Shown in pieces: positions 1 through 7,346 of a stretch of DNA of 64,000 bases; the stretch's first letter is position 1, and every line of letters starts with the position of its first letter. This stretch comes from Bacillus sp. N13C7 (lineage in GTDB: Bacteria; Bacillota; Bacilli; Bacillales; Bacillaceae), in NCBI RefSeq assembly GCF_026790065.1, contig NZ_JALAMO010000003.1:1-64000 (forward strand). The letters run 5' to 3'. Below the pieces are notes generated by a model. The model was not told the DNA's origin and did no database searches. It saw nothing but the letters and a program-made list of their open reading frames with translations. The position numbers and the translations under genes were made by a program.

Positions 1-11
1 AAGTTAAACAA

Positions 12-40
12 CCTGAGCCCATATCAATACAGGACTCAGG
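12..40 (-). terminator. terminator downstream of phrG
   Basis: On the minus strand a nine-pair stem (CCTGAGTCC with GGGCTCAGG, one G-U pair) closes an 11-base loop and is followed by TTGTTT. It lies about 70 bases beyond the phrG stop codon and probably ends the rapG-phrG transcript. The T tract is imperfect, so confidence is moderate. Confidence 0.5.
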
Positions 41-106
41 CTGCTTAGTGTCTTTTTAACACTGTCTACTTGACAGGGGTCACTTCATTCCGCGGGGGTC
101 TTTCCT

Positions 107-223
107 TTAGCCAATCATTTTCTCAGCGACTTTCATTTCCTGTGAATGGGTTTGATGATCCGCAATAAACCATCCTGATAAAATCACCGCTGCGACACCT
201 GCACCAATCAGAAACTTTTTCAT
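107..223 (-). CDS. phrG: Phr pheromone precursor PhrG
   Basis: A 38-residue precursor of a secreted and re-imported Phr signalling pentapeptide. I read it directly from the minus strand: a basic start (MKKF), a hydrophobic export segment at about residues 4-20, a polar linker, and the C-terminus EKMIG. Phr pentapeptides are normally cut from the very C-terminus, so EKMIG is the expected signal, and it matches what I recall of PhrG. The ATG follows the rapG stop codon with no gap (TAA then ATG), the usual coupled rap-phr arrangement. Known role of the family: after Opp import the peptide binds and inhibits its cognate Rap protein, here RapG. Confidence 0.93.
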   Translation of the reverse strand: MKKFLIGAGVAAVILSGWFIADHQTHSQEMKVAEKMIG

Positions 224-1321
224 TTATATAACCTCCGTTCGTTTAATCAGTTCTTCAATCTGTAATGCTTCATAAAAAAAGTGGGCAGCTTCTTTGTAAA
301 GCTCAAGTTCCCTATACCGTTCGCCAGCCAAAATGGAAAGTTCTCTTACACTGTCATACTCTTTCTCGGACAACAAGTCATCCATATGTTGTTTGCATAA
401 GTGAAACGTTTCCGCATGACCCCCTTCTGCATAAATGGCATATAAAATGTCTATTTTTGCCTCACATATTCTATTCGGCTCAGCAGTCAATTTTTCCTTC
501 ACGTCTTGGTAATAAGATAAGGCCTGTTCTTTCTTTTTGATCTTAAACAGCTCTCGTATCAGCAAGTAGGCAGAATGATAATAATAGGCGGAGCGGGCAT
601 ACTCTTCGTTCTGTAAGGCCTCTTCTAATTTCGAAACCGCTTCTTCTGATTTGCCGCTTTGCGCATGAAGAAGGCCGAAGTTATGCAAAAGCTGGGCTTC
701 AAAAAAATGATCCTCTAATTCACTCGTGATCCGAATTGCTTCGTCCAAATAAGCCTCAGCTTCTTCAAACTGGCTCATCTCTGTAAAATTGCCTGACATG
801 GTAATCAGCGCTGAAGCCAGCTTCTTTTTATAATCAGTCTCTTCCCTGAATGTTTTGACCGCTTGCCGTGTATGATTGAGGGACACAATATTTTGTCCCA
901 GCTTATAATAGAGCTTTCCGACCTTCAGGTGAAATTCGGCTTTCTCAATCGGATCGGGAATGTTGTCGAGATACTGCTCTGCATCTTTATACAGCCCAAT
1001 GGCAATGTCATAATTATTTTTATAGGCCTCATACATGCCTTCAAACAGAAAAAAGTAATATTTCAGCATGTCAGACGTAGCATTCATATGAGAAGGCTCC
1101 TCATGCTGAAAGCCCTGTCCTCTCGCCTCGTGAAGCAAAACCTTGTGGCGCAGTTCCAATAAGGAGAAGTAGGCAAGCACCTCCTGATCCTCTTCCATGT
1201 CATCCAATAAAGGCTTCACTTCTTCAAATAAACGGGAGGATTCTTCAACTTCATGTTTCTTGATGGCAAGGTACCAATCGTTGAGCATGCTAGCGATTTC
1301 TGCGGGTGCGATCTTATTCAT
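224..1321 (-). CDS. rapG: Rap-family TPR regulator RapG
   Basis: A 365-residue cytoplasmic Rap protein, full length for the family. An N-terminal helical bundle (about residues 1-70) is followed by a tetratricopeptide array through to residue 360, visible as repeated A/Y/L-rich helix pairs such as the segments around 'IGLYKDAEQYL', 'QAVKTFREE' and 'YKEAAHFFYEAL'. Known for RapG: it binds the response regulator DegU and blocks its DNA binding, and PhrG relieves the block. The start is an ATG with AAAGGAG eight bases upstream. It is transcribed away from yycN and its stop abuts phrG, so both are one unit. A Spo0F phosphatase activity, typical of other Raps, cannot be excluded from sequence alone. 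Confidence 0.95.
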   Translation of the reverse strand: MNKIAPAEIASMLNDWYLAIKKHEVEESSRLFEEVKPLLDDMEEDQEVLAYFSLLELRHKVLLHEARGQGFQHEEPSHMNATSDMLKYYFFLFEGMYEAYKNNYDIAIGLYKDAEQYLDNIPDPIEKAEFHLKVGKLYYKLGQNIVSLNHTRQAVKTFREETDYKKKLASALITMSGNFTEMSQFEEAEAYLDEAIRITSELEDHFFEAQLLHNFGLLHAQSGKSEEAVSKLEEALQNEEYARSAYYYHSAYLLIRELFKIKKKEQALSYYQDVKEKLTAEPNRICEAKIDILYAIYAEGGHAETFHLCKQHMDDLLSEKEYDSVRELSILAGERYRELELYKEAAHFFYEALQIEELIKRTEVI

Positions 1322-1369
1322 GTGAAACTCCTTTCTCTAGTGACTTATCAATCTCAGTTGCTTATTCTG

Positions 1370-1398
1370 ATAGTAACACCTCTTTCTATTTTATGTAA
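1370..1398 (-). promoter_or_regulatory. candidate sigma-A promoter of rapG
   Basis: On the minus strand TTACAT (-35) and TACTAT (-10) are separated by 17 bases, about 50 bases before the rapG ATG. The hexamers are imperfect and a TTGACT lies slightly further upstream, so the assignment is tentative. Confidence 0.3.
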
Positions 1399-1431
1399 AA
1401 TCCTCTAGTCAATATATGAAGGAGAGATGAT

Positions 1432-1902
1432 ATGACAATCATGCTGACCCCTATGCAGACAGAAGAATTTCGGTCTTATCTCACGTACACAACAAAGCAT
1501 TACGCGGAAGAGAAGGTAATAGCGGGAACATGGCTGCCTGAAGATGCACAGCTTTTGTCAAAGCAGGCTTTTTCTGATCTGCTTCCGAGAGGGCTGGAAA
1601 CACCCCATCACCATTTGTGGAGCCTCAAGCTGAATGAAAAGGAAATTGTTGGCTGGCTCTGGATACATGCTGAACCGGAACATCCGCAGCAGGAAGCGTT
1701 TATTTATGATTTCGGGTTATATGAACCGTATCGGGGAAAGGGCTACGCAAAGCAAGCATTGGCGGCATTAGATCAAGCGGCACGCAGTATGGGAATCCGC
1801 AAGCTGTCCCTTCATGTCTTTGCCCATAATCAGACGGCGCGAAAGCTATATGAGCAAACCGGATTTCAAGAAACAGACGTAGTGATGAGCAAGAAGATTT
1901 AA
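1432..1902 (+). CDS. yycN: GNAT N-acetyltransferase YycN
   Basis: A 156-residue GNAT-fold acetyltransferase. The acetyl-CoA pyrophosphate-binding motif A is visible as RGKGYA at residues 101-106, preceded by the beta strand 'AFIYDFGLYEPY' and followed by the helix 'KQALAALDQAARSMG'. Motif B is the 'LHVFAHNQTARKLYEQTGF' segment near the C-terminus. The substrate cannot be told from the sequence. The ATG has a strong Shine-Dalgarno (GAAGGAGAG) upstream. The gene stands alone, divergent from rapG and followed by its own terminator. Confidence 0.92.
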   Translation: MTIMLTPMQTEEFRSYLTYTTKHYAEEKVIAGTWLPEDAQLLSKQAFSDLLPRGLETPHHHLWSLKLNEKEIVGWLWIHAEPEHPQQEAFIYDFGLYEPYRGKGYAKQALAALDQAARSMGIRKLSLHVFAHNQTARKLYEQTGFQETDVVMSKKI

Positions 1903-1905
1903 TGA

Positions 1906-1929
1906 AAAGGGCCTGATAAAGGCCTTTTT
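1906..1929 (+). terminator. terminator of yycN
   Basis: An AAAGGGCC / GGCCTTT hairpin followed by a T run, starting a few bases after the yycN stop codon. Confidence 0.75.
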
Positions 1930-2043
1930 CTGTAAACGATTTCTAAAAATTCTGTAAATAACCTAGTTACTTTCCTTATTTTCCTAATATAATGTGGGTG
2001 AGGAAATTACCTTTCCTACACTCACAAGAAAAGAGGAGATGTA

Positions 2044-2781
2044 ATGAAGTTGAAGAAACGAGTGTCGATGTTTTTGGTAGCGCTTACAATGTGCGGCGGC
2101 CTGTTTGTTTCTCCCGCCAAAGCCGTAAAGACCACAAATTATGCTGAAGAAATCGCCGCACTGCAGCCAGGCACGACACCGGAAGAAATCATGAAATCTG
2201 CCAGCCAGATTGCCAAACAGCAGCACGTAAAGCAGGACATTATCCTAAAACAGTTCTATAAGGAAATCACGGCTGATAAAACAGAGGGAGACCGGCTCGC
2301 CAAGGAAAGCGGCATGTCTATCATGGGCGGGTCGTCCGGCACGAAAAAACTCCCGACAAGCGCGAAAGGCAATATCTATTACACGAACTCCTACACAGCC
2401 TACTACAATCACGGCCACGTCGGCATGTACTCCGCTGCTGACAAAATTGTTGAATCTGTCCCGAGCGACGGCGTCAGGCAGATCGCTTATAATGCCAGAG
2501 ACGTGGAAGACAACTCCATTGTGCAAACCGTCAGCGTATCCTCATCTCAAAAAACAGCTGCTGCCGACTGGGCGGTATCAAAAGTAGGCGACCCATACTC
2601 ATTTAACTTCGTCAATAACAGAAATACCGGCCATGACGGCGCCAAAAACTGTTCAAAGCTCCTATGGTCTGCCTTTTTGCTGAAAGCAGGCATTGATATA
2701 GACAGCAACGGAGGCTTAGGCGTGTATCCGCGCGACATCACAAGTTCTTCGTATACGACAACCATCATGACCATTTACTAA
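2044..2781 (+). CDS. yycO: secreted YiiX/permuted-papain family protein YycO
   Basis: A 245-residue exported protein with a classical signal peptide: KLKKR at the N-terminus, a hydrophobic core to about residue 22, and a probable cut after the AKA near residue 28. The rest resembles the YiiX/YebB-like permuted NlpC/P60 (papain-like) hydrolases. H125 in the GHVGMYS motif and C203 in the KNCSKLLW motif are the candidate catalytic pair. Family members act on cell-wall peptides or amide/ester bonds; the substrate here is unknown. It opens a compact yycO-yycP-yycQ operon, with a candidate -10 element TATAAT at 1988-1993. Confidence 0.85.
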   Translation: MKLKKRVSMFLVALTMCGGLFVSPAKAVKTTNYAEEIAALQPGTTPEEIMKSASQIAKQQHVKQDIILKQFYKEITADKTEGDRLAKESGMSIMGGSSGTKKLPTSAKGNIYYTNSYTAYYNHGHVGMYSAADKIVESVPSDGVRQIAYNARDVEDNSIVQTVSVSSSQKTAAADWAVSKVGDPYSFNFVNNRNTGHDGAKNCSKLLWSAFLLKAGIDIDSNGGLGVYPRDITSSSYTTTIMTIY

Positions 2782-2791
2782 GGAGAAGGAT

Positions 2792-3961
2792 ATGAAAAAG
2801 TGGATGATTACCATCGCCATGCTGATTCTCGCAGGAATCGCACTAGTTATCTTCATTTCTCCTCTCAAAAGCCATAAAACCGTGAGTCAGCAGGATCTCA
2901 GAAACCCCGATTTCCTGGATGACAAAGAAGTCCTGCTGTATTTCTCATCCTCTGCAGATCAAGATGCATTTGGCGGCGGGAAAAGCTACGCCCTGTTTAT
3001 CAGCCAGGACGGAACGCTGTCTTCCTTTAAGATGAAGGGCCTTGAGCTGGGCTCAGCCAAGGTTCACGGCGACAGTGTGATGCTGGAGGACAAAAACAAG
3101 ATTTATACGATCAAAAACGGCCTGCGCTCCCATAAAAGAACCTATCAGCACACAGGCGACAGCGCGGGCTTTCTGCAAAACACGGACGGCTTTTATACCT
3201 TATACAACTCCGGCTACGACAAAAAGGGAGACGGATACCGCTCAGAGCTGTACCGCCAAATGGACGGAGAGTGGAAAAAAGACGTCATCCCCTACTACAT
3301 CCGAGCCTCCGGTTTTCATGACGGCGCCATTTATGCACTCGTCCCGACAGCTGACGAAAAAGGCTATCAGCTCCTCCAGATTCAAGCAGATCAAAGGAAG
3401 CTCACTTATCACAAGATAACGGAATGGCAGTACCGGGAAGGAGCCTCAGTCGAATCCCAGCTTGCTGTGGACGACCAAGCTGTGTATGTTATGGTTCGCG
3501 GCCAAAAAGCCCGCAATCTCTATCAAATGGTCAAGATCAACAAAAAAAGCGGCAAAGTCGAGCTGCACGACATCGCCGAATACAAAAACGACGAGCAAAC
3601 GATATACAGCTCCATGCCCTTCAGCTTTAAAAACAGCTTTTTCCCTTATGACGGGAACCTGTATTTCATTGACGGCTTCGGAAAGGTACACAAAATTGAT
3701 GCCAAGACAGGAAAAACAAGCATCGCCTTCACCTTTTCCCAGGACAAAATGAAAGCCGATTTCAAAGAAATCACCCAAAAAGGCAGCAGCCTCTATTTCT
3801 TCACATACACGTATAACAAGCCTGCCTACATTGAACAGTACAGCCTGAAAACCGGAAAGAAAGTGAAAGAAAAAGAAAAAGAGATTGGGAAGGTAAAGGA
3901 TGTCGTGACGCCGAAGAGTCATTTGAAGCTGTATGATGTTGAGGTGATGAAGGGGTTTTAA
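2792..3961 (+). CDS. yycP: membrane-anchored protein YycP
   Basis: A 389-residue protein of unknown function. One N-terminal hydrophobic segment (about residues 4-24) is followed by a lysine-rich polar domain that would face outside the membrane. That domain contains repeated short strand-turn units rich in Y, D and G ('YIRASGFHDGAIYAL', 'YFIDGFGKVHKIDAKTGK'), suggesting a beta-propeller-like fold; this is inference. The C-terminal 40 residues are strongly basic and charged. It starts 10 bases after the yycO stop with Shine-Dalgarno AAGGAGAAGG. Co-transcription with a secreted hydrolase suggests a shared envelope role. Confidence 0.85.
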   Translation: MKKWMITIAMLILAGIALVIFISPLKSHKTVSQQDLRNPDFLDDKEVLLYFSSSADQDAFGGGKSYALFISQDGTLSSFKMKGLELGSAKVHGDSVMLEDKNKIYTIKNGLRSHKRTYQHTGDSAGFLQNTDGFYTLYNSGYDKKGDGYRSELYRQMDGEWKKDVIPYYIRASGFHDGAIYALVPTADEKGYQLLQIQADQRKLTYHKITEWQYREGASVESQLAVDDQAVYVMVRGQKARNLYQMVKINKKSGKVELHDIAEYKNDEQTIYSSMPFSFKNSFFPYDGNLYFIDGFGKVHKIDAKTGKTSIAFTFSQDKMKADFKEITQKGSSLYFFTYTYNKPAYIEQYSLKTGKKVKEKEKEIGKVKDVVTPKSHLKLYDVEVMKGF

Positions 3962-3976
3962 GGCAAGGAGGGTAGT

Positions 3977-4225
3977 ATGGGAGCCGTCGCCGTTTTATTT
4001 ATCGTTTTTGGTTTTCCGATCATCGCAGGTGTATTTGGTATAGCGGGTCATTTTTTATTTAAGAGGTTTTGGGTGGCACCGCTCATCGTTCTTATTGCGA
4101 GCTTGATATTGTTATTTACGTTAGCTTCGGGTAATGGCTCATTCTTGTTTTGGGTTGTTATGTATACGGGGATTGCGTTAGTAACCAGTATTGTCACATT
4201 ATTTCTCAGGAAATTTTTTGAGTGA
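3977..4225 (+). CDS. yycQ: small membrane protein YycQ
   Basis: An 82-residue, almost entirely hydrophobic protein with about three membrane segments (residues 3-25, 33-51 and 54-75), resembling the DUF2651/YbeC-type small membrane proteins. Function unknown. It is the last gene of the yycO operon, 15 bases after yycP with Shine-Dalgarno AAGGAGGG. Confidence 0.8.
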   Translation: MGAVAVLFIVFGFPIIAGVFGIAGHFLFKRFWVAPLIVLIASLILLFTLASGNGSFLFWVVMYTGIALVTSIVTLFLRKFFE

Positions 4226-4237
4226 TCTCTGTTTATG

Positions 4238-4266
4238 AAGAGACTGGTGTGAAGTCTCTTTTTTTA
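4238..4266 (+). terminator. terminator of the yycO-yycP-yycQ operon
   Basis: A perfect 8-bp stem AAGAGACT / AGTCTCTT with a 7-base loop followed by seven Ts, just after yycQ. Confidence 0.85.
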
Positions 4267-4328
4267 TTGAACCGAAGTTTGCAGAGATTTTGGGTATGTT
4301 TTAGAAACGAATCTAAAGGAGGAATTAC

Positions 4329-4499
4329 ATGCGCACCAAACGGGTTATTCTTCTGGCAGTTATGATCAGCCTGGTTTCGGCCATTACTGTGTTCCTGTTA
4401 AATGGATGTAAAGTCGACTTCTTAGACATCGGCGGAACCATTATTGGCTGCTTTCTTGGCATATTTGTTGTTGTAAGAATACAGAAAAAACAGTCGTGA
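4329..4499 (+). CDS. small membrane protein, 56 aa, unknown
   Basis: A 56-codon reading frame preceded by an excellent Shine-Dalgarno (AAAGGAGGA, seven bases before the ATG). The product starts MRTKR and has two hydrophobic segments (about residues 6-24 and 35-50) separated by a short loop 'NGCKVDFLDIGG'; it ends in KKQS. Two cysteines (27 and 41) fall at the membrane edges. The gene sits between the yycQ terminator and yycR, with no sign of decay. I do not recognise the family. The strong ribosome site and two-helix layout make it a credible gene. Confidence 0.65.
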   Translation: MRTKRVILLAVMISLVSAITVFLLNGCKVDFLDIGGTIIGCFLGIFVVVRIQKKQS

Positions 4500-4576
4500 A
4501 AAAGGGAAAGAGTCATGCCGAACCGAAGTCATGTTCAAGGACGCAAAGTCCAAACACATGAATGGGAGGAATGGCG

Positions 4577-5788
4577 TTGACAGGAAACAAAGCGGTTGTG
4601 TACAAAGGCAAAGGGACTGTAGCGGTGGAGGATATCGGTTATCCGGAGTTAATCTTGAGGGACGGGCCCGGCGTCCCGAAGGCGAATGTGAATCGAAAAT
4701 GTGAGCATGGGGTTATTCTCAAAGTCATTACAACCAACATTTGCGGAAGCGACCAGCATATGGTCAGAGGCCGCACAACGGCGCCTGAAGGCTTGGTGCT
4801 CGGACATGAAATCACCGGAGAAGTCATTGAAACGGGGCGTGATGTCGAATTTATCAAAAAGGGCGATATCGTATCCGTTCCTTTCAATATTGCCTGCGGA
4901 CGCTGTGTGATGTGCAAAACGCAGAAAACGCATGTGTGCCTGAATGTCAATCCGGACCGTCCGGGATCGGCTTACGGCTACGTCGATATGGGCGGCTGGG
5001 TCGGCGGCCAGTCTGAATACGTCATGGTGCCATACGCTGACTTTCAGCTTTTGGTGTTCCCTGATAAAGAACAGGCGCTAGAAAAGATTCTCGATTTGAC
5101 CATGCTGTCCGACATTTTTCCGACCGGCTTCCATGGAGCTTACACAGCGGGCGTGCAAACAGGTTCAACCGTTTATATCGCTGGAGCGGGGCCTGTCGGC
5201 TTAGCAGCTGCACACTCCGCTCAGCTCCTAGGCGCCTCCACCGTGATTGTCGGCGATCTGAATGAAGACAGACTGGCACAGGCGAGAAGCTTCGGCTGTG
5301 AAACGGTCAACGTGCAAAAACACGACCGCCTCGGCGAGCAAATTGAACAAATACTAGGTGAACCGACAGTTGATGCCGCAGTGGACTGTGTCGGCTTTGA
5401 AGCGTCTGGGCACGGCAATCAAGGAGAAGCGCCAGCCGCTGTGCTGAACTCGATCATGGACGTCACCCAGGTCGGAGGCAGCCTTGGCATTCCAGGCTTA
5501 TACGTGACCGAAGATCCCGGCGCAAAGGATGCGGACGCCAAAACAGGCTCACTAAAAATCCGTTTCGGACTCGGCTGGGCCAAAGCCCACACCTTTGTTA
5601 CCGGACAAACCCCTGCTATGACATACAACCGCAATTTGATGAAAGCGATTCTGAGCGGCAGAGCGCAGATCGCAAAAGCAGTCAACGCCACCGTCATTTC
5701 TCTGGACGACGCGCCAAAAGGCTACAGCGACTTCGACAAAGGCGCAGCCAAAAAGTTCGTCATCGACCCGCATGGAACATTGAAGTAA
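4577..5788 (+). CDS. yycR: zinc-dependent alcohol dehydrogenase, formaldehyde dehydrogenase-like, YycR
   Basis: A 403-residue medium-chain, zinc-dependent dehydrogenase resembling glutathione-independent formaldehyde dehydrogenase (Pseudomonas FdhA type). Catalytic zinc ligands are visible at C56, H77 and E78 (ICGSDQH and LGHE). The cysteine-rich 'CGRCVMCKTQKTHVC' segment fits the structural zinc lobe. The NAD-binding Rossmann motif is AGAGPVGLAAA. An upstream ATG at 4571 is only a few bases from GGGAGG, whereas the TTG at 4577 lies 7 bases after it, so TTG is preferred. Physiological substrate unproven; formaldehyde or another small aldehyde/alcohol is likely. Monocistronic, with a strong terminator after it. 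Confidence 0.88.
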   Translation: MTGNKAVVYKGKGTVAVEDIGYPELILRDGPGVPKANVNRKCEHGVILKVITTNICGSDQHMVRGRTTAPEGLVLGHEITGEVIETGRDVEFIKKGDIVSVPFNIACGRCVMCKTQKTHVCLNVNPDRPGSAYGYVDMGGWVGGQSEYVMVPYADFQLLVFPDKEQALEKILDLTMLSDIFPTGFHGAYTAGVQTGSTVYIAGAGPVGLAAAHSAQLLGASTVIVGDLNEDRLAQARSFGCETVNVQKHDRLGEQIEQILGEPTVDAAVDCVGFEASGHGNQGEAPAAVLNSIMDVTQVGGSLGIPGLYVTEDPGAKDADAKTGSLKIRFGLGWAKAHTFVTGQTPAMTYNRNLMKAILSGRAQIAKAVNATVISLDDAPKGYSDFDKGAAKKFVIDPHGTLK

Positions 5789-5793
5789 AAGAA

Positions 5794-5823
5794 AAAGCCG
5801 GACGTTCTCAGAACGCCGGCTTT
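5794..5823 (+). terminator. bidirectional terminator between yycR and the convergent lipoprotein gene
   Basis: A long GC-rich hairpin (AAAGCCGG-a-CGTTCT, then AGAACG-CCGGCTTT), A-rich on one side and T-rich on the other. It can serve both converging genes. Confidence 0.9.
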
Positions 5824-6235
5824 ATTGCTGGTAATCTGTTTCTTTAAATCGATTTCCCTTTTCATTCTGTACAATGAATTCCCCTTCGATTTTGTCCAGT
5901 CCAATCAAAATATAAGGGTTTTTCTCATTTGCCGTAGGAGCAGGTTTTCGTTTCACAGTTACAATCGTTTCTTTAGGTGAGAATTTGACGTCTGACACTT
6001 CAAGCTTCTTATCTTTCTCGCTGCTTCCGAGAGACACAATAACCATTTTTCTCCCTTCTAAAATAGTGAAGACTTGATATCCTTTCACGTCATCATGCAT
6101 TTGGAGATAATTAGCGTATATTTCTAAGTCTGGACTGCCTTCACCGATTCGATCCTTCTCTAACACCCAATAAGACGGCTGACACCCAGCAAGCAGCAAC
6201 ATGATCACAAAAAGCCAAACCCATCTAAAGCGCAA
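5822..6235 (-). CDS. small putative lipoprotein, unknown
   Basis: A predicted lipoprotein of about 137 residues. An N-terminal hydrophobic stretch ends in the lipobox LLAGC, so the mature protein would start at cysteine and be tethered to the outer membrane leaflet. The remainder is a small polar domain (about 115 residues) ending in KETDYQQ. A TTG at 6235 is chosen because GGGGAGG lies seven bases before it; the longer frame to 6298 has no comparable ribosome site. It converges on yycR and shares its terminator. I do not recognise the family and infer no function. Confidence 0.72.
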   Translation of the reverse strand: MRFRWVWLFVIMLLLAGCQPSYWVLEKDRIGEGSPDLEIYANYLQMHDDVKGYQVFTILEGRKMVIVSLGSSEKDKKLEVSDVKFSPKETIVTVKRKPAPTANEKNPYILIGLDKIEGEFIVQNEKGNRFKETDYQQ

Positions 6236-6419
6236 ATGCAGACCTCCCCATACACCGGTTACATCCAAACTAACACACGAGCGAAATAGAGTCATCAACA
6301 GCTTGTTTGTCGAATTGTGGATAAAACTCAGCCCGAAGCACTACTAACATGTGAATAAATAGGTTATATTGAGAAGAGAACATTTGTAAAAATGGAAGAA
6401 ATCATCGGAGGATTTGAAC

Positions 6420-6590
6420 ATGAAACAAACGTATTATTCCTGTGAAGAACACATCGAAACGGTGCTGGATATGTACATAGACGACCACGAACTGCCACCC
6501 GAAATCAGAAAAATCGAACATACTAACAGTTTATCCACAGCCTGTGAATTATGTGGAGACCCCGCAGTATATATAGTGGGGAACGAATGA
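6420..6590 (+). CDS. yyzF: CxxH/CxxC mini-protein YyzF
   Basis: A 56-residue protein with a CEEH motif at residues 8-11 and a CELC motif at residues 42-45, which together look like a small zinc-binding site. This matches the CxxH/CxxC protein family (BA_5709 type), which I recall just upstream of rlmH in Bacillus. The ATG has a GGAGG eight bases upstream. Function unknown; proximity to rlmH, 80 bases downstream, is the only context clue. Confidence 0.8.
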   Translation: MKQTYYSCEEHIETVLDMYIDDHELPPEIRKIEHTNSLSTACELCGDPAVYIVGNE

Positions 6591-6670
6591 TCTTACACAA
6601 AATACAGAAAAGATATCCACAATTGTGGACAATATATATGAATAACTTGTTTCTAAAGTGGGGATGACCT

Positions 6671-7150
6671 GTGAATATCAATATTGTGACAATCGGAAAA
6701 CTAAAAGAAAAATACCTCAAGCAAGGCATTGAAGAATACACCAAACGACTTTCGGCCTACGCAAAAATCGACATCATCGAACTCCCGGACGAAAAAGCGC
6801 CGGAAAACCTAAGCGACCAGGACATGAAAATTATAAAAGACAAAGAAGGCGACCGCATCCTATCAAAAATCAGCCCCGACGCCCACGTCATCGCCCTCGC
6901 CATCGAAGGAAAAATGAAAACATCCGAAGAACTAGCCGATACAATAGATAATCTGGCTACATATGGAAAAAGCAAAGTCACCTTCGTCATCGGCGGATCA
7001 CTCGGATTGAGCGACGCAGTGATGAAGCGAGCGGACGAGAAGCTGTCGTTCTCGAAGATGACGTTTCCTCATCAGTTGATGCGGTTGATTCTGGTGGAGC
7101 AGGTTTATCGGGCTTTTCGGATTAATCGTGGGGAGCCGTATCATAAGTAA
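6671..7150 (+). CDS. rlmH: 23S rRNA pseudouridine-1915 N3-methyltransferase RlmH
   Basis: A 159-residue SPOUT-class methyltransferase of normal length for RlmH (formerly YydA). The trefoil-knot SAM-binding region is visible as '[16 protein letters not shown]' with the downstream '[23 protein letters not shown]', a hallmark of the family. It methylates pseudouridine 1915 (E. coli numbering) of 23S rRNA in assembled 70S ribosomes. The start codon is GTG at 6671. It marks the left edge of the variable region: base composition drops sharply in G+C just after its stop. Confidence 0.96.
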   Translation: MNINIVTIGKLKEKYLKQGIEEYTKRLSAYAKIDIIELPDEKAPENLSDQDMKIIKDKEGDRILSKISPDAHVIALAIEGKMKTSEELADTIDNLATYGKSKVTFVIGGSLGLSDAVMKRADEKLSFSKMTFPHQLMRLILVEQVYRAFRINRGEPYHK

Positions 7151-7281
7151 GTGATATCTTCAGGTTTAAGAAAATTCAAACTGTAATTTAAGTGAAAAAC
7201 GTTGGGGAAATCGATATTTGCTAACTTAAATGTAAAGTGATTATAGAAGATAACAGGTAAGGAAAATATGTTCGCTATCTA

Positions 7282-7310
7282 TTGAAAAAAAGAGTTAAAT
7301 CATATATGCT
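7282..7310 (+). promoter_or_regulatory. candidate promoter of the methyltransferase gene
   Basis: TTGAAA (-35) and TATGCT (-10) with 17 bases between, about 37 bases before the ATG. The -35 is good and the -10 poor. Confidence 0.35.
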
Positions 7311-7346
7311 GCTCTTACAGTTGTTTTTTTAATAGGAGCGAAACAA

